From contig MENC01000305.1 in the NCBI GenBank assembly GCA_001768155.1, forward strand, positions 1-11,256: a stretch of DNA of 11,256 nt, read 5' to 3'. Origin of the DNA: Bacteroidetes bacterium GWA2_30_7 (lineage in GTDB: Bacteria > Bacteroidota > Bacteroidia > Bacteroidales > GWF2-33-38). Both the position numbers and the translations under genes were made by a program. Under the pieces are notes generated by a model. That model saw only the letters and a program-made list of their open reading frames with translations, was not told the DNA's origin and ran no database searches. This document shows positions 1 through 7,036 of the stretch, piece by piece (position 1 is the first letter of the stretch; every line of letters begins with the position of its first letter).

Positions 1-1
1 C

Positions 2-256
2 TTTGAATTTAAAAATCTGGAAATAAAAATAGACGAAAACGAAGCATTTTACATGACCTCAGACGGTTTTATAGATATTTCGTATGGCGATAAAAAGTTC
101 CCATTAGGAAAGAAAAAATTTAAAACTATGTTAATGGAAAATGTTGAAAAACCAATGAAAAATCAAGGCGAAGCATTAGCCGAATTTTTAACAAATTCGA
201 ATAAAAATGAAATCGAGCAACGAGACGATATTAATGTTTTTGGATTTAGAATTTAA
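2..256 (+). CDS. SpoIIE/PP2C-type serine phosphatase, C-terminal fragment
   Basis: This is the last 84 residues of a gene that begins left of the window; the frame is open from base 2. The fragment matches the end of the SpoIIE (PPM/PP2C-like) domain. A hydrophobic strand leads into TSDGF (Asp21 of the fragment), followed by a G-K-K-K-F-K segment where relatives have GPKGKKFK. A helix comes next, and then the closing RDDINVFGFRI strand with the Asp-Asp (75-76) that binds metal in this family. Such proteins dephosphorylate phosphoserine or phosphothreonine on regulatory partners such as anti-sigma-factor antagonists. In Bacteroidota they often carry N-terminal TPR or sensor regions, but that part is outside the window. 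Family assignment is firm; the target is unknown. Confidence 0.85.
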   Translation, partial: FEFKNLEIKIDENEAFYMTSDGFIDISYGDKKFPLGKKKFKTMLMENVEKPMKNQGEALAEFLTNSNKNEIEQRDDINVFGFRI

Positions 257-265
257 AAGAAGAAA

Positions 266-286
266 AATAGAAGTTAGAAATTAGAA
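266..286. repeat. short heptanucleotide tandem repeat (RTTAGAA type)
   Basis: Three head-to-tail 7-bp units are visible just after the phosphatase stop: aatagaa (266-272), gttagaa (273-279) and attagaa (280-286). They are the reverse complement of the TTCTAAY units at 6994-7035, so the same repeat family occurs twice in the window in opposite orientations. Both copies are intergenic. With only three imperfect units, this copy would not stand out without the other one. Confidence 0.5.
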
Positions 287-364
287 AAATGTAAATTAAT
301 AATTATAAACTTTTCAACTTAACTTGAACACACGAATACCTAAACACTTTATTACAACAATTTT

Positions 365-844
365 ATGAAAGCAATAAGCATTATATCAATAATTTATGGA
401 GCAATTGTATTAATTTCTGCAATTATATCACTGCCAATTATTTATCTCGAAAAAATATTATTTGAAAAAATTCCAATGATGTCTCATGGTTATGGAGTTA
501 CATTTAATATGCCTGACTTACTTGGCGATATGCTGAATAAAATGATGATAGTAATGCCTTTACAGGCTATTATAAACGTATTACTTCTAATTTCTGGAAT
601 TAAAATGCTTAAAAAAAATAATATCGGAATAACTTATGCAAAATATGCTTCAATATTTAGTATAATATGGTATATATTTTATGCAATTTTTATGAAATCT
701 GTATTTGTAAACTTGTTTAGTATGAATCCTATATTTAGAAATATTGGCGAGGGTTTCTATTATTTTATCGTTATTTCAGGAGGAATTTTTGCATGTGCAT
801 ATCCGGTATTTTTATTATTTTATTTAAACAAGAAATCTTTTTAA
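365..844 (+). CDS. small four-helix integral membrane protein, unknown function
   Basis: This 159-residue protein is very hydrophobic. About four membrane helices can be seen: residues 3-27, 60-83, 92-112 and 130-155. A short loop of mixed polarity (28-58) separates the first two, and a Lys-Lys-Asn-Asn turn (83-86) lies between helices two and three. It ends in a short basic tail (NKKSF). I do not recognise a family or any catalytic motif. The ATG is preceded by a stretch with no clear Bacteroidota promoter; a partial TAACTTGA lies about 40 bases upstream. It is 108 bases from the phosphatase gene and over 450 bases from the TPR gene, so it is probably a separate small unit. That it is a real gene is likely, given its length and consistent membrane topology. 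The function is open. Confidence 0.7.
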   Translation: MKAISIISIIYGAIVLISAIISLPIIYLEKILFEKIPMMSHGYGVTFNMPDLLGDMLNKMMIVMPLQAIINVLLLISGIKMLKKNNIGITYAKYASIFSIIWYIFYAIFMKSVFVNLFSMNPIFRNIGEGFYYFIVISGGIFACAYPVFLLFYLNKKSF

Positions 845-1092
845 ATTTTTCATTTCACAAATTTTCTTTTTTTTCAATTGTTGATAATCAAGTCATCAAA
901 TTTCTGATATTTAGCATTTTAAATATTTTTTATTTTCATTATTATCAGTTAATAAAATGAGTTCATAAGCGAAAAATTTGACAAGTAATAATCTTAAATT
1001 TACAAATCAAATTATTAATTATGAAATAACTATGTCATAAAAATGACATACAACTTATTTCAATTTATTGAACTAATTTTATAAATAAAGAC
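845..1092. other. intergenic stretch without recognisable genes
   Basis: This is very A/T-rich sequence between the membrane-protein gene and the interspersed repeat. Together with the repeat it makes about 455 bases without a credible gene. A T-rich run (about 867-876) lies shortly after the membrane-protein stop and may help termination, but I see no GC-stabilised stem in front of it. The only ordered element I find is the palindrome at 1031-1050. No TAnnTTTG promoter was seen on the plus strand. Confidence 0.6.
1031..1050. promoter_or_regulatory. perfect 8-bp palindrome (possible operator)
   Basis: TATGTCAT, a spacer of four A, then ATGACATA form a perfect inverted repeat. It contains G/C pairs, unusual in this A/T-rich spacer, and the symmetry stops sharply at both ends. 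No T-run follows, which argues against an intrinsic terminator, so a binding site for a dimeric regulator is the more natural reading. It lies 42 bases before the interspersed repeat and 250 before the TPR gene. The function is inferred only from symmetry. Confidence 0.35.
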
Positions 1093-1256
1093 TTTGCCAC
1101 AGATTACACAAATTAACACAGATATGAAACTACCTTTGGTAGTTTCTTCTGTGTCAATATTTAAGAGAGAATGCCTTTGTGTAAAATCAGTGAACTTAGC
1201 GAAGCGACTCACGAATGCCAAAAAAAATAAAAAAATTATGAGTAATCTGTGGCAAA
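1093..1256. repeat. 164-bp interspersed repeat with 15-bp terminal inverted repeats
   Basis: The element starts with TTTGCCACAGATTAC (1093-1107) and ends with its exact reverse complement (1242-1256). Inside the left end, ACACAAATTAACACAGAT continues the 'ACAGATTACACA' style of sequence. Next comes a strong hairpin (1116-1154): an ACACAGA/TCTGTGT outer stem, a 3/1 internal loop, then a perfect GAAACTACC/GGTAGTTTC stem on a TTT loop. The right half has 'CCTTTGTGTAAAATCAGTGAACTTAGCGAAG', given here only in outline (about 1171-1204). From general knowledge, intergenic sequences built from 'CCACAGATTACACAGATT' ends recur in many environmental bacterial genomes, without an assigned function. No transposase is encoded. 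Open frames crossing it on both strands are by-products of the repeat. Confidence 0.8.
1116..1154. repeat. hairpin inside the interspersed repeat
   Basis: GAAACTACC (1126-1134) and GGTAGTTTC (1138-1146) form a perfect 9-bp stem with a TTT loop. It is extended by ACACAGA (1116-1122) pairing with TCTGTGT (1148-1154) across a small asymmetric internal loop, giving 16 base pairs in all. In RNA either strand could form it. A TACCTTTG at 1131-1138 resembles a -7 promoter element, but it has no -33 partner at a proper distance. Confidence 0.7.
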
Positions 1257-1299
1257 AAAATATTAAAATTTCTAATAACACATATAAAATTATAACCAA

Positions 1300-3045
1300 A
1301 TGAGAAGCTTATCATTCATCATTTCATTATTTTTAGCAATAAATATTTTTGCTCAAAATGCTGACGAAATTTTTAAATCAGCCGAAACAAAATTTTATGC
1401 TGATGATTACAAAAATGCAATATCAGAATATAGTAAAGCACTAGAAATAAATCCCGAACATGCTCAAGCTTATTTCGGAAGAGCAAATGCCAAATTTAAT
1501 CTGAAAGATATAAAAGGCTCTATCAGAGATTACAATAAGGCAATTGAATTAAACCCAAAAGAATCAAAATACTACTATAGTCGCGGTAATGCGAAATATA
1601 AAAACGAAGATTATTTTGGCTCAATCGACGATTTTAATAAAGCCCTTGAATTAAAACCCGAAGCTATTGTTTCTGATGAACCCGATTTAAAAAATGTACT
1701 CGAAGTGTATAATAAAACTATTGAAAAAAGCCCAAAAGACCACAAAGCATATTCAATTAGAGGAACTTTAAAAACCGAAATGAAAGACTATGATGGAGCT
1801 TTAAAAGATTTCAGTAAAGCTATTGAGTTACAGCCCGATTACGCAAAAGCATATTATGGAAGAGGAAATGTTAAATACATAAAAGGTGATGTTAGCGGAG
1901 CAGTAATTGATTTCAATAAAGCAATCGAATTAAAGCCACAAACAACGACAGATATGCCCGATTACACTAAGTTACTCGATTTTTATAATAAAATGGTAGC
2001 AAACAATCCAAACGATATAAAAACAATTGAAAATTCAGGAATTAACAAAGTAAAACTTAACGATTTTCAAGGAGCAATTGTTGATTATAATTCATTAATT
2101 AGATTAAACCCAAACGATTACAACGCATATTACAACCGAGCAAACGTTAAGTATTCAACTTACGATTATTATGGAGCTATTGACGATTACAAAAAATCGT
2201 TGGAATTAAATCCCGAAAAAAATGATGAAACTAAAGCTACAATTTATCTTAAAATTGTTGAAATTTTAGATAAAGTTATTGAGCTAAATCCTTATGATAA
2301 AGATGCTTTCAACTTTAGAGGACTTTACAAATATTACCTTAACGAATTTGCAGTTTCGGTAATTGACTTTAACAAAGCTATTGATATTGATAAATCATTT
2401 TCAGAAGCATATTTTAACAGAGCCAATGCTTTGGTAAGTCAGAATAATTTTGAAAATGCAATTTCAGATTATTCAAAATGTACAGAGCTAAAATCGGATA
2501 ACTATCTTGCATACTATCACAGAGGGCTGACTTATTTGAAATTAGCAAAGTTCAATGAAGCATTAGCCGATTTTAACAAAACTGTCGAACTTAAAAACGA
2601 TTACGTTAATGCATTCGTTAAAAGAGGAATTACCCTGTATAAAACAGAAAAATTAAAAGAAGCTGTTGAAGATTTCAGCAAAGCAATTTCGATAGATGCA
2701 AAATGCTCTGAAGCCTATTTCGGACGAGGAAGCATAAAATACGACCTTCAGGATTATACAAGTGCCATAACAGATTATGATACAGCTATTAAACTTGGTG
2801 AAAATACTTCAGATGTGTACTACAACAGAGGCTTTTGTAAAAGCCGCCTATTGCAACATAAAAATGCACTGATTGATTATAATAAAGCTCTTGAAATTGA
2901 CCCTTCAAAAAAAGAAGCATATTTTAATCGAGGATATTCAAAATATTATTTAGAAGATAAATACGGAGCATGTTTCGATTGGAGCAAAGCCGGAGAGCTT
3001 GGTTCTGATGAGGCTTATAAGGTTATTAAACAATTTTGCAAATAG
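1300..3045 (+). CDS. exported tetratricopeptide-repeat protein
   Basis: This 581-residue protein starts with a Sec signal peptide (residues 1-18, FAINIFA-like core, probable cut before Gln19). The rest is almost all TPRs of the AYxxRGxxKxxLxDYxxAIxDYNKAIELNP type. I count about 14 full units, beginning near residues 21, 55, 88, 148, 181, 240, 274, 334, 367, 401, 435, 469, 503 and 537. Three helix-B-only half units (about 129-147, 223-239 and 315-333) interrupt the array and give a 92-94-residue super-period. No enzymatic domain, membrane anchor or C-terminal sorting domain is visible. TPR solenoids bind other proteins; a periplasmic scaffold role is likely but the partner is unknown. The start lies 43 bases after the interspersed repeat, so that repeat may be in the leader or promoter region. 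The gene ends 49 bases before a convergent gene. Confidence 0.9.
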   Translation: MRSLSFIISLFLAINIFAQNADEIFKSAETKFYADDYKNAISEYSKALEINPEHAQAYFGRANAKFNLKDIKGSIRDYNKAIELNPKESKYYYSRGNAKYKNEDYFGSIDDFNKALELKPEAIVSDEPDLKNVLEVYNKTIEKSPKDHKAYSIRGTLKTEMKDYDGALKDFSKAIELQPDYAKAYYGRGNVKYIKGDVSGAVIDFNKAIELKPQTTTDMPDYTKLLDFYNKMVANNPNDIKTIENSGINKVKLNDFQGAIVDYNSLIRLNPNDYNAYYNRANVKYSTYDYYGAIDDYKKSLELNPEKNDETKATIYLKIVEILDKVIELNPYDKDAFNFRGLYKYYLNEFAVSVIDFNKAIDIDKSFSEAYFNRANALVSQNNFENAISDYSKCTELKSDNYLAYYHRGLTYLKLAKFNEALADFNKTVELKNDYVNAFVKRGITLYKTEKLKEAVEDFSKAISIDAKCSEAYFGRGSIKYDLQDYTSAITDYDTAIKLGENTSDVYYNRGFCKSRLLQHKNALIDYNKALEIDPSKKEAYFNRGYSKYYLEDKYGACFDWSKAGELGSDEAYKVIKQFCK

Positions 3046-3084
3046 CAAAAGTATCTGTGTTGAATTATGTTACATCATTTATTT

Positions 3085-3106
3085 TACAATTTAATTATAA
3101 ATTGTA
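3085..3106. terminator. A/T-rich dyad between convergent genes, possible terminator
   Basis: TACAATTTA and TAAATTGTA form a perfect 9-bp inverted repeat with an ATTA loop. The loop contains the TAA stop of the minus-strand nuclease gene, and the dyad sits 39 bases after the TPR stop. Its place between convergent genes suggests a bidirectional terminator, but the stem is almost free of G/C and neither side has a clean T-run. This is therefore weak evidence. Confidence 0.3.
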
Positions 3107-3901
3107 TCTTTCTCTGAATATAACTTCAATCATATTTTGTTCATTTGTTTTATTTTCAATATTTTTAAAAATTTTATTTTTCGTTACAAATTCAATTAAG
3201 TCATAATAAGCTTTTACCATTAAGTCCCTATTTTGCCAATTTGCATCATTTGGAAATTCATCTAAAAGATTTTCATAATTTGAGCCTTCTTGTGAAATAT
3301 ATAGACTAGTATATTCCCAATCACTTTCAAAAACAGTAAAGAAATAGACAATAAAGTTAAAAACCATTTTTTCAAAAATTAATCTAATTTGAATATCGTC
3401 ATCTTCTTTTAAATTATCATCCATTTGCTTTTCTTTCTGATCTAAAATAATTCTGGTAATACAATCAGCTGTTTCATTTAGCTTTTGTTTTATTAAAATA
3501 TTAGGAATTCTCAAGGTAAAATAGCCCTTTTCCAAAGAATGAAATGTTCTCAATATATCTGAAGTCGCTTGCTTTAAATCTAGATTATGGTGTGAGCCAT
3601 CGACTTCAATATTAAATTTCATATTGGGTATAGCTAAATCAATACTTTTAAAGCCATCATATTTCTCAATTTCAACTGGTATGTTCCGCTCTTTTAATGC
3701 AAGATATAACATTTTAGTTTCCTTTGTAGGTTTATTATTTTTTTCTCTAAACCAATCTTGGCAATTTTGACATAAAGCAAATCCAATGTGTGTTTTGGAA
3801 TAATCATATACTTTACCATAAAGCGGATAATTACATTTAATACAATTAAAATCTGTAAATTTTATCATAATCAAATAATTAAATTTAAATAAAGAATACA
3901 T
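3095..3901 (-). CDS. zinc-ribbon protein with DUF559 (Vsr-like PD-(D/E)XK) nuclease domain
   Basis: The 268-residue product has an N-terminal four-Cys zinc ribbon (Cys20, Cys23, Cys44, Cys47). A DUF559-like nuclease core follows at about 58-138: Glu61 in the first helix, SIDLAIP with Asp88, then IEVDGSHH with Glu99, Asp101, His104 and His105, and finally LRIPN (130-134). This order matches the DUF559/Vsr branch of restriction-endonuclease-like enzymes, so DNA cleavage or nicking is likely. The C-terminal part (about 150-268) is acidic then helical and I do not recognise it. The gene stands alone, with no methyltransferase or helicase beside it, and is transcribed against its neighbours. Met12 (3866-3868) is a possible alternative start, since residues 1-11 add little beyond the fold. 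A good promoter lies upstream at 3961-3992. Domain calls are firm; biological role (repair, defence or other) is not known. Confidence 0.75.
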   Translation of the reverse strand: MYSLFKFNYLIMIKFTDFNCIKCNYPLYGKVYDYSKTHIGFALCQNCQDWFREKNNKPTKETKMLYLALKERNIPVEIEKYDGFKSIDLAIPNMKFNIEVDGSHHNLDLKQATSDILRTFHSLEKGYFTLRIPNILIKQKLNETADCITRIILDQKEKQMDDNLKEDDDIQIRLIFEKMVFNFIVYFFTVFESDWEYTSLYISQEGSNYENLLDEFPNDANWQNRDLMVKAYYDLIEFVTKNKIFKNIENKTNEQNMIEVIFRERYNL

Positions 3902-3960
3902 GTATTATTGCTTTCAATGTCTATTTGACCACAACAATTCAATATATTTAAGCAATCTCC

Positions 3961-3992
3961 CAAATTTAAATGATTTTTATTAAAACAGCAAA
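3961..3992 (-). promoter_or_regulatory. Bacteroidota-type promoter for the DUF559 gene
   Basis: Read on the minus strand, TTTG (3992-3989) is followed after exactly 20 bases by TAAATTTG (3968-3961). This fits the Bacteroidota consensus TTTG-N19-21-TAnnTTTG. Transcription would begin near 3954, giving a leader of roughly 50 bases to the ATG at 3901, or about 85 to the alternative Met12 codon. Confidence 0.6.
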
Positions 3993-4040
3993 TACCAAAT
4001 GAAAAGATTCAATAACTATATTTCATCCGAAAAAATAAGT

Positions 4041-4064
4041 AAAATCTGTGTTATCCGTGTTCTA
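4041..4064. repeat. degenerate fragment of the interspersed repeat
   Basis: AATCTGTGTTATCCGTGTT (from 4043) is the reverse complement of an ACACGGATAACACAGATT block. That block aligns with ACACAAATTAACACAGAT in the left end of the 1093-1256 element, with a few changes and one gap. No matching second end or hairpin is seen here, so it appears to be a solitary remnant or a related short form. Confidence 0.5.
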
Positions 4065-4121
4065 AAAGTACAAAATCAAATCAAAATTATCAAATTAAAT
4101 ATTTCAATCACAATAAATTCT

Positions 4122-4129
4122 TAATTTTG
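4122..4129 (+). promoter_or_regulatory. -7 promoter element before ftcD
   Basis: TAATTTTG matches the Bacteroidota -7 consensus TAnnTTTG and ends 21 bases before the ftcD ATG, which would give a leader of roughly 15 bases. No clear TTTG is found at the expected -33 position; only a TTTC at 4102-4105 is near, and its spacing is too short. This is the likely promoter of the ftcD run. Confidence 0.45.
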
Positions 4130-4150
4130 CCACGTTAATTTTTAAACAAA

Positions 4151-5839
4151 ATGAAAAAGCTAATCGAATGTGTTCCTAACTTCAGCGAAGGCAGAGATAT
4201 GTCTGTAATTAAACAAATTACTGAACAAATTGAATCTGTCGAGGGAATTAAATTATTAGATGTTGACCCTGGTTTTGCCACAAATAGAACTGTTGTAACA
4301 TTTGTAGGAACTCCTGACGATGTTATTGAAGCTGCTTTCAGAGCAGTAAAAAAAGCCTCCGAATTAATTGATATGTCGAAACATAAGGGCGAACATCCTC
4401 GATTTGGAGCAACCGACGTGTGTCCTTTAGTTCCTGTGTCAAATATTACAATGGAAGAAACTGTTGAATTTGCACGAAAGCTTGCAAAACGTATTGGCGA
4501 AGAATTAAATATTTCGGTTTATTGTTACGAAAATGCTGCTTTTACTGAAAAAAGAAAGAACCTTGCATATTGTCGTTCAGGCGAATACGAAGGCTTAAAA
4601 GATAAACTTTCAAAACCTGAATGGAAGCCCGATTTTGGTCCAGCAAAATTTAATGTTAAAAGTGGAGCTACAGCAGTTGGAGCAAGAGATTTTTTGATTG
4701 CTGTAAACTATAATTTAAATACAACTTCAACACGCCGTGCAAATGCTATTGCATTCGATGTCAGAGAAAAAGGTCGTCCAAAACGTGAAGGAAATTCAGT
4801 AACTGGAAAAATTGTTAAAGATGAAAAAGGTAATGAAATTAATATCCCTGGTACTTTAAAATCAACAAAAGCAATTGGCTGGTTTATTGAAGAATACGGA
4901 ATCGCACAGGTTTCTATGAATATAACAAATATTACAGTAACTCCATTACATGTTGCATTTGATGAAGTTTGTAAAAAAGCCTCCGAACGCGGTATAAGAG
5001 TTTCAGGAACCGAAATAGTAGGATTAGTTCCTTTAAAAACATTAACCGAAGCCGGAAAATATTTTCTTCGTAAGCAAAAGCGTTCTGTTGGTGTTGAAGA
5101 TAGCGAACTAATAAAAATTGCTATAAAGTCAATGGGACTAGATGATTTAAAGCCATTCAACCCAGAAGAAAAAATTATCGAATATCTAATTTCCGATAAA
5201 ACTAAAAACAAATTAATCGATTTAACTTGTACTAACTTTGCTAACCTAACTGCATCAGAAGCTCCAGCACCGGGAGGAGGCTCAATATCTGCATATATGG
5301 GAGCATTGGGAGCAGCTTTAGGAACAATGGTGGCAAATTTATCATCTCACAAAGCAGGCTGGGACGAACGTTGGGAAGAATTTAGTATTTGGGCAGAAAA
5401 AGGTCAGCAATTAAAATCCGAGTTATTATATCTTGTTGATGAAGATACAAATTCATTCAATAAAATTATGGAATCTTTTGGATTACCAAAGAGCAATGAA
5501 GGTGAAATAACAGCCAGAAAACAAGCTATTCAGGAAGCTACAAAGTATGCAACTCTGATTCCATTCAGAGTTATGGAAACTTCGTTTAAAGCGTTTGAAA
5601 TATGCAAAGAAATGGTTGAAAAAGGAAATCCAAATTCTGTAACTGATGGCGGAGTTGGAGCTTTAGCATTACGTTCTGCAATTATTGGTGCATACTTAAA
5701 TGTAAAAATTAACGCATCGGGTTTAAGCGATAAAGATTTTGTGAATGATATTATTGCAAAAGGGCAAAAAATTGAAAATCAGGCAATAGCAATTGAATCG
5801 GAAATTCTAAAAATTGTAAACTCTAAAATTTCTAAATAA
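4151..5839 (+). CDS. ftcD: glutamate formimidoyltransferase / formimidoyl-THF cyclodeaminase, fused
   Basis: This 562-residue protein resembles the bifunctional animal FTCD (about 541 residues). The N-terminal transferase (about 1-330) starts ECVPNFSEGR and has GEHPRFGATDVCPLVPV, whose His82 falls at the same number as the catalytic His of the pig enzyme. It moves the formimidoyl group of N-formimidoyl-glutamate to tetrahydrofolate. The C-terminal cyclodeaminase (about 350-562) has APAPGGGSISAYMGALGAAL (371-390) and an acidic VDED (429-432). It releases ammonia to give 5,10-methenyl-THF. This is the last step of one route of histidine breakdown, in the cytosol. No hutH, hutU or hutI is adjacent; the downstream genes are instead DUF5063 (5-base gap), an exonuclease and an rRNA methyltransferase. 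The start is fixed by the conserved N-terminus and by the -7 element upstream. Confidence 0.95.
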   Translation: MKKLIECVPNFSEGRDMSVIKQITEQIESVEGIKLLDVDPGFATNRTVVTFVGTPDDVIEAAFRAVKKASELIDMSKHKGEHPRFGATDVCPLVPVSNITMEETVEFARKLAKRIGEELNISVYCYENAAFTEKRKNLAYCRSGEYEGLKDKLSKPEWKPDFGPAKFNVKSGATAVGARDFLIAVNYNLNTTSTRRANAIAFDVREKGRPKREGNSVTGKIVKDEKGNEINIPGTLKSTKAIGWFIEEYGIAQVSMNITNITVTPLHVAFDEVCKKASERGIRVSGTEIVGLVPLKTLTEAGKYFLRKQKRSVGVEDSELIKIAIKSMGLDDLKPFNPEEKIIEYLISDKTKNKLIDLTCTNFANLTASEAPAPGGGSISAYMGALGAALGTMVANLSSHKAGWDERWEEFSIWAEKGQQLKSELLYLVDEDTNSFNKIMESFGLPKSNEGEITARKQAIQEATKYATLIPFRVMETSFKAFEICKEMVEKGNPNSVTDGGVGALALRSAIIGAYLNVKINASGLSDKDFVNDIIAKGQKIENQAIAIESEILKIVNSKISK

Positions 5840-5844
5840 CAAAA

Positions 5845-6393
5845 ATGGATTCAGAATTTAATAGTATAGTTTTTTCAAAAAATGTAATTGAGTTTGTAAC
5901 GGTTGCAAACGAATATTGCAATTTTATAGAAAATTCAGAAAAAACAGAACAATCAGATTTTATTTCAAAAATTCAAAAATTTCTGCCGCTTCTATATTTA
6001 AAAGCATCAATGTTAACTAAAAATGAAACAGTTACGGAAGAAGAACCCGAAAAGTATGTAACAGAAGCACATTATGCAAAAATTAATAACACTTTACTTA
6101 CTAAATTTGGCGAATTAGATTCATACAAAGACCTTACAGACAGCCAAATGAACGAAACAACTGAATTTGTAGAACATAGTATTTCCGAAGACTTATCAGA
6201 CATTTATCAAGATTTAAAAGACTTTATATATATTTACCGTTTAGGAGATGTAGATATTATGAACGATGGATTATGGGAATGTATAAATAATTTTGAACTT
6301 TACTGGGGAAATCGCCTTTTAAGTGCCTCTAAATCTATACATTTAATTTTATATACAAAAAGCGGAATTGATGTTCTGACAAAAAATGACTGA
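5845..6393 (+). CDS. DUF5063 family protein
   Basis: This 182-residue, acidic, mostly helical protein has no signal peptide or membrane segment. I recognise it as DUF5063-like from the N-terminal FVTVANEYCNFIE helix, the LPLLYLKASML segment (about 48-58), and the C-terminal LWECINNFELYWGNRLLSAS region (about 143-162). The molecular function of the family is not known to me. It begins 5 bases after the ftcD stop and overlaps the exonuclease start by 8 bases, so the three are surely co-transcribed and probably translationally coupled. From memory, DUF5063 genes of Bacteroidota commonly sit beside the exonuclease and the RlmI-like methyltransferase found next here. This suggests a role with them in RNA metabolism, but that is inference. 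Confidence 0.75.
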   Translation: MDSEFNSIVFSKNVIEFVTVANEYCNFIENSEKTEQSDFISKIQKFLPLLYLKASMLTKNETVTEEEPEKYVTEAHYAKINNTLLTKFGELDSYKDLTDSQMNETTEFVEHSISEDLSDIYQDLKDFIYIYRLGDVDIMNDGLWECINNFELYWGNRLLSASKSIHLILYTKSGIDVLTKND

Positions 6394-6976
6394 ATTAAAT
6401 GACCCAAAATATATTTCATCAATCACAATAGATGAGATAAATAAGTTACCACTTACACAATTTAATGGTGAAATAATTTTAATTGATAATTTTCAAAAAT
6501 TTAACCTCCATATAAAAGATTTATTTAACCAAAAAATTTTAGGATTCGATACCGAAAGTAAACCATGTTTTAAAAAAGGAGAAAAAAATTCAGTAGCATT
6601 GCTTCAATTCTCAACATCTGAAAAAGCTTATATTTTCAGATTAAATCATATTGGAATTCCCGATAAATTAAAAAAAATATTTGAAAATGAAAATATCTTA
6701 AAAGTAGGACTGGCAATACACGATGATATTAAAATAATGCAAAAAATCAACAATTTTAAACCCAAATCATTTATTGATATATGTACAATTTCTGTCGAAA
6801 ATAATATTGAAAATAAAAGTTTGAAAAAACTTGCGGCAATTGTCCTGAATATGCGTATTTCCAAATCAAAACAATTATCAAACTGGGAAGCAAAAATACT
6901 TACCGATGCACAATTAACTTACGCAGCCACAGATGCCTGGATTTGTTACGAACTCTATAAGAAATTTAAAATGTAA
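6386..6976 (+). CDS. DEDDy 3'-5' exonuclease, WRN/RNase D-like
   Basis: This single-domain 196-residue exonuclease has all three Exo motifs. Exo I is ILGFDTES with Asp55 and Glu57. Exo II is VGLAIHDD with Asp114. Exo III is YAATDA with Tyr179 and Asp183, which makes it DEDDy. The stretch LSNWEAKILTDAQLTYAATDAW closely resembles the WRN exonuclease and RNase D relatives (NWS...LTxxQxxYAATDA). There is no HRDC domain, so it is shorter than true RNase D. It removes nucleotides from 3' ends using two metal ions; whether RNA or DNA is the substrate cannot be read here. The ATG lies within the last codons of the DUF5063 gene, and the rRNA methyltransferase follows after 60 bases. The family is firm and the substrate open. 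Confidence 0.9.
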   Translation: MTELNDPKYISSITIDEINKLPLTQFNGEIILIDNFQKFNLHIKDLFNQKILGFDTESKPCFKKGEKNSVALLQFSTSEKAYIFRLNHIGIPDKLKKIFENENILKVGLAIHDDIKIMQKINNFKPKSFIDICTISVENNIENKSLKKLAAIVLNMRISKSKQLSNWEAKILTDAQLTYAATDAWICYELYKKFKM

Positions 6977-6993
6977 TATTTAAGATTTAAAAA

Positions 6994-7035
6994 TTCTAAC
7001 TTCTAATTTCTAATCTCTAATCTCTAACTTCTTAT
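6994..7035. repeat. heptanucleotide tandem repeat upstream of the rRNA methyltransferase gene
   Basis: Six consecutive 7-bp units fill most of the 60-base gap: ttctaac, ttctaat, ttctaat, ctctaat, ctctaac and a diverged ttcttat. The consensus is YTCTAAY. The array ends one base before the ATG at 7037, so it occupies the whole ribosome-binding region. The same family appears in the opposite orientation at 266-286. A TAnnTTTG promoter is absent from the gap, so the downstream gene is probably read through from ftcD. Confidence 0.75.
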
Positions 7036-7036
7036 T

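Noticed and set aside
1131..1138. TACCTTTG as a -7 promoter element for the TPR gene
   Set aside because: It sits in the stem-loop of the repeat, no TTTG occurs at the right distance upstream, and it would leave a leader of over 150 bases.
1093..1256. Insertion sequence or CRISPR-like array
   Set aside because: No transposase, no regular spacers and no cas genes; the terminal inverted repeats alone fit a short noncoding repeat or a MITE-like element, and no target-site duplication is clear.
1060..1303. Open frames on both strands (79 and 69 codons) across the interspersed repeat
   Set aside because: They lie within the inverted-repeat element and run into its flanks; the products have no recognisable fold and are best explained by the repeat sequence itself.
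4708..5211. 167-codon open frame antisense to ftcD
   Set aside because: It lies wholly inside a well-conserved gene, and its product looks like a reverse-strand shadow with no known domain.
6646..6864. 72-codon hydrophobic frame antisense to the exonuclease gene
   Set aside because: It arises from complementing Lys/Asn/Ile-rich codons; no promoter or homology is seen.
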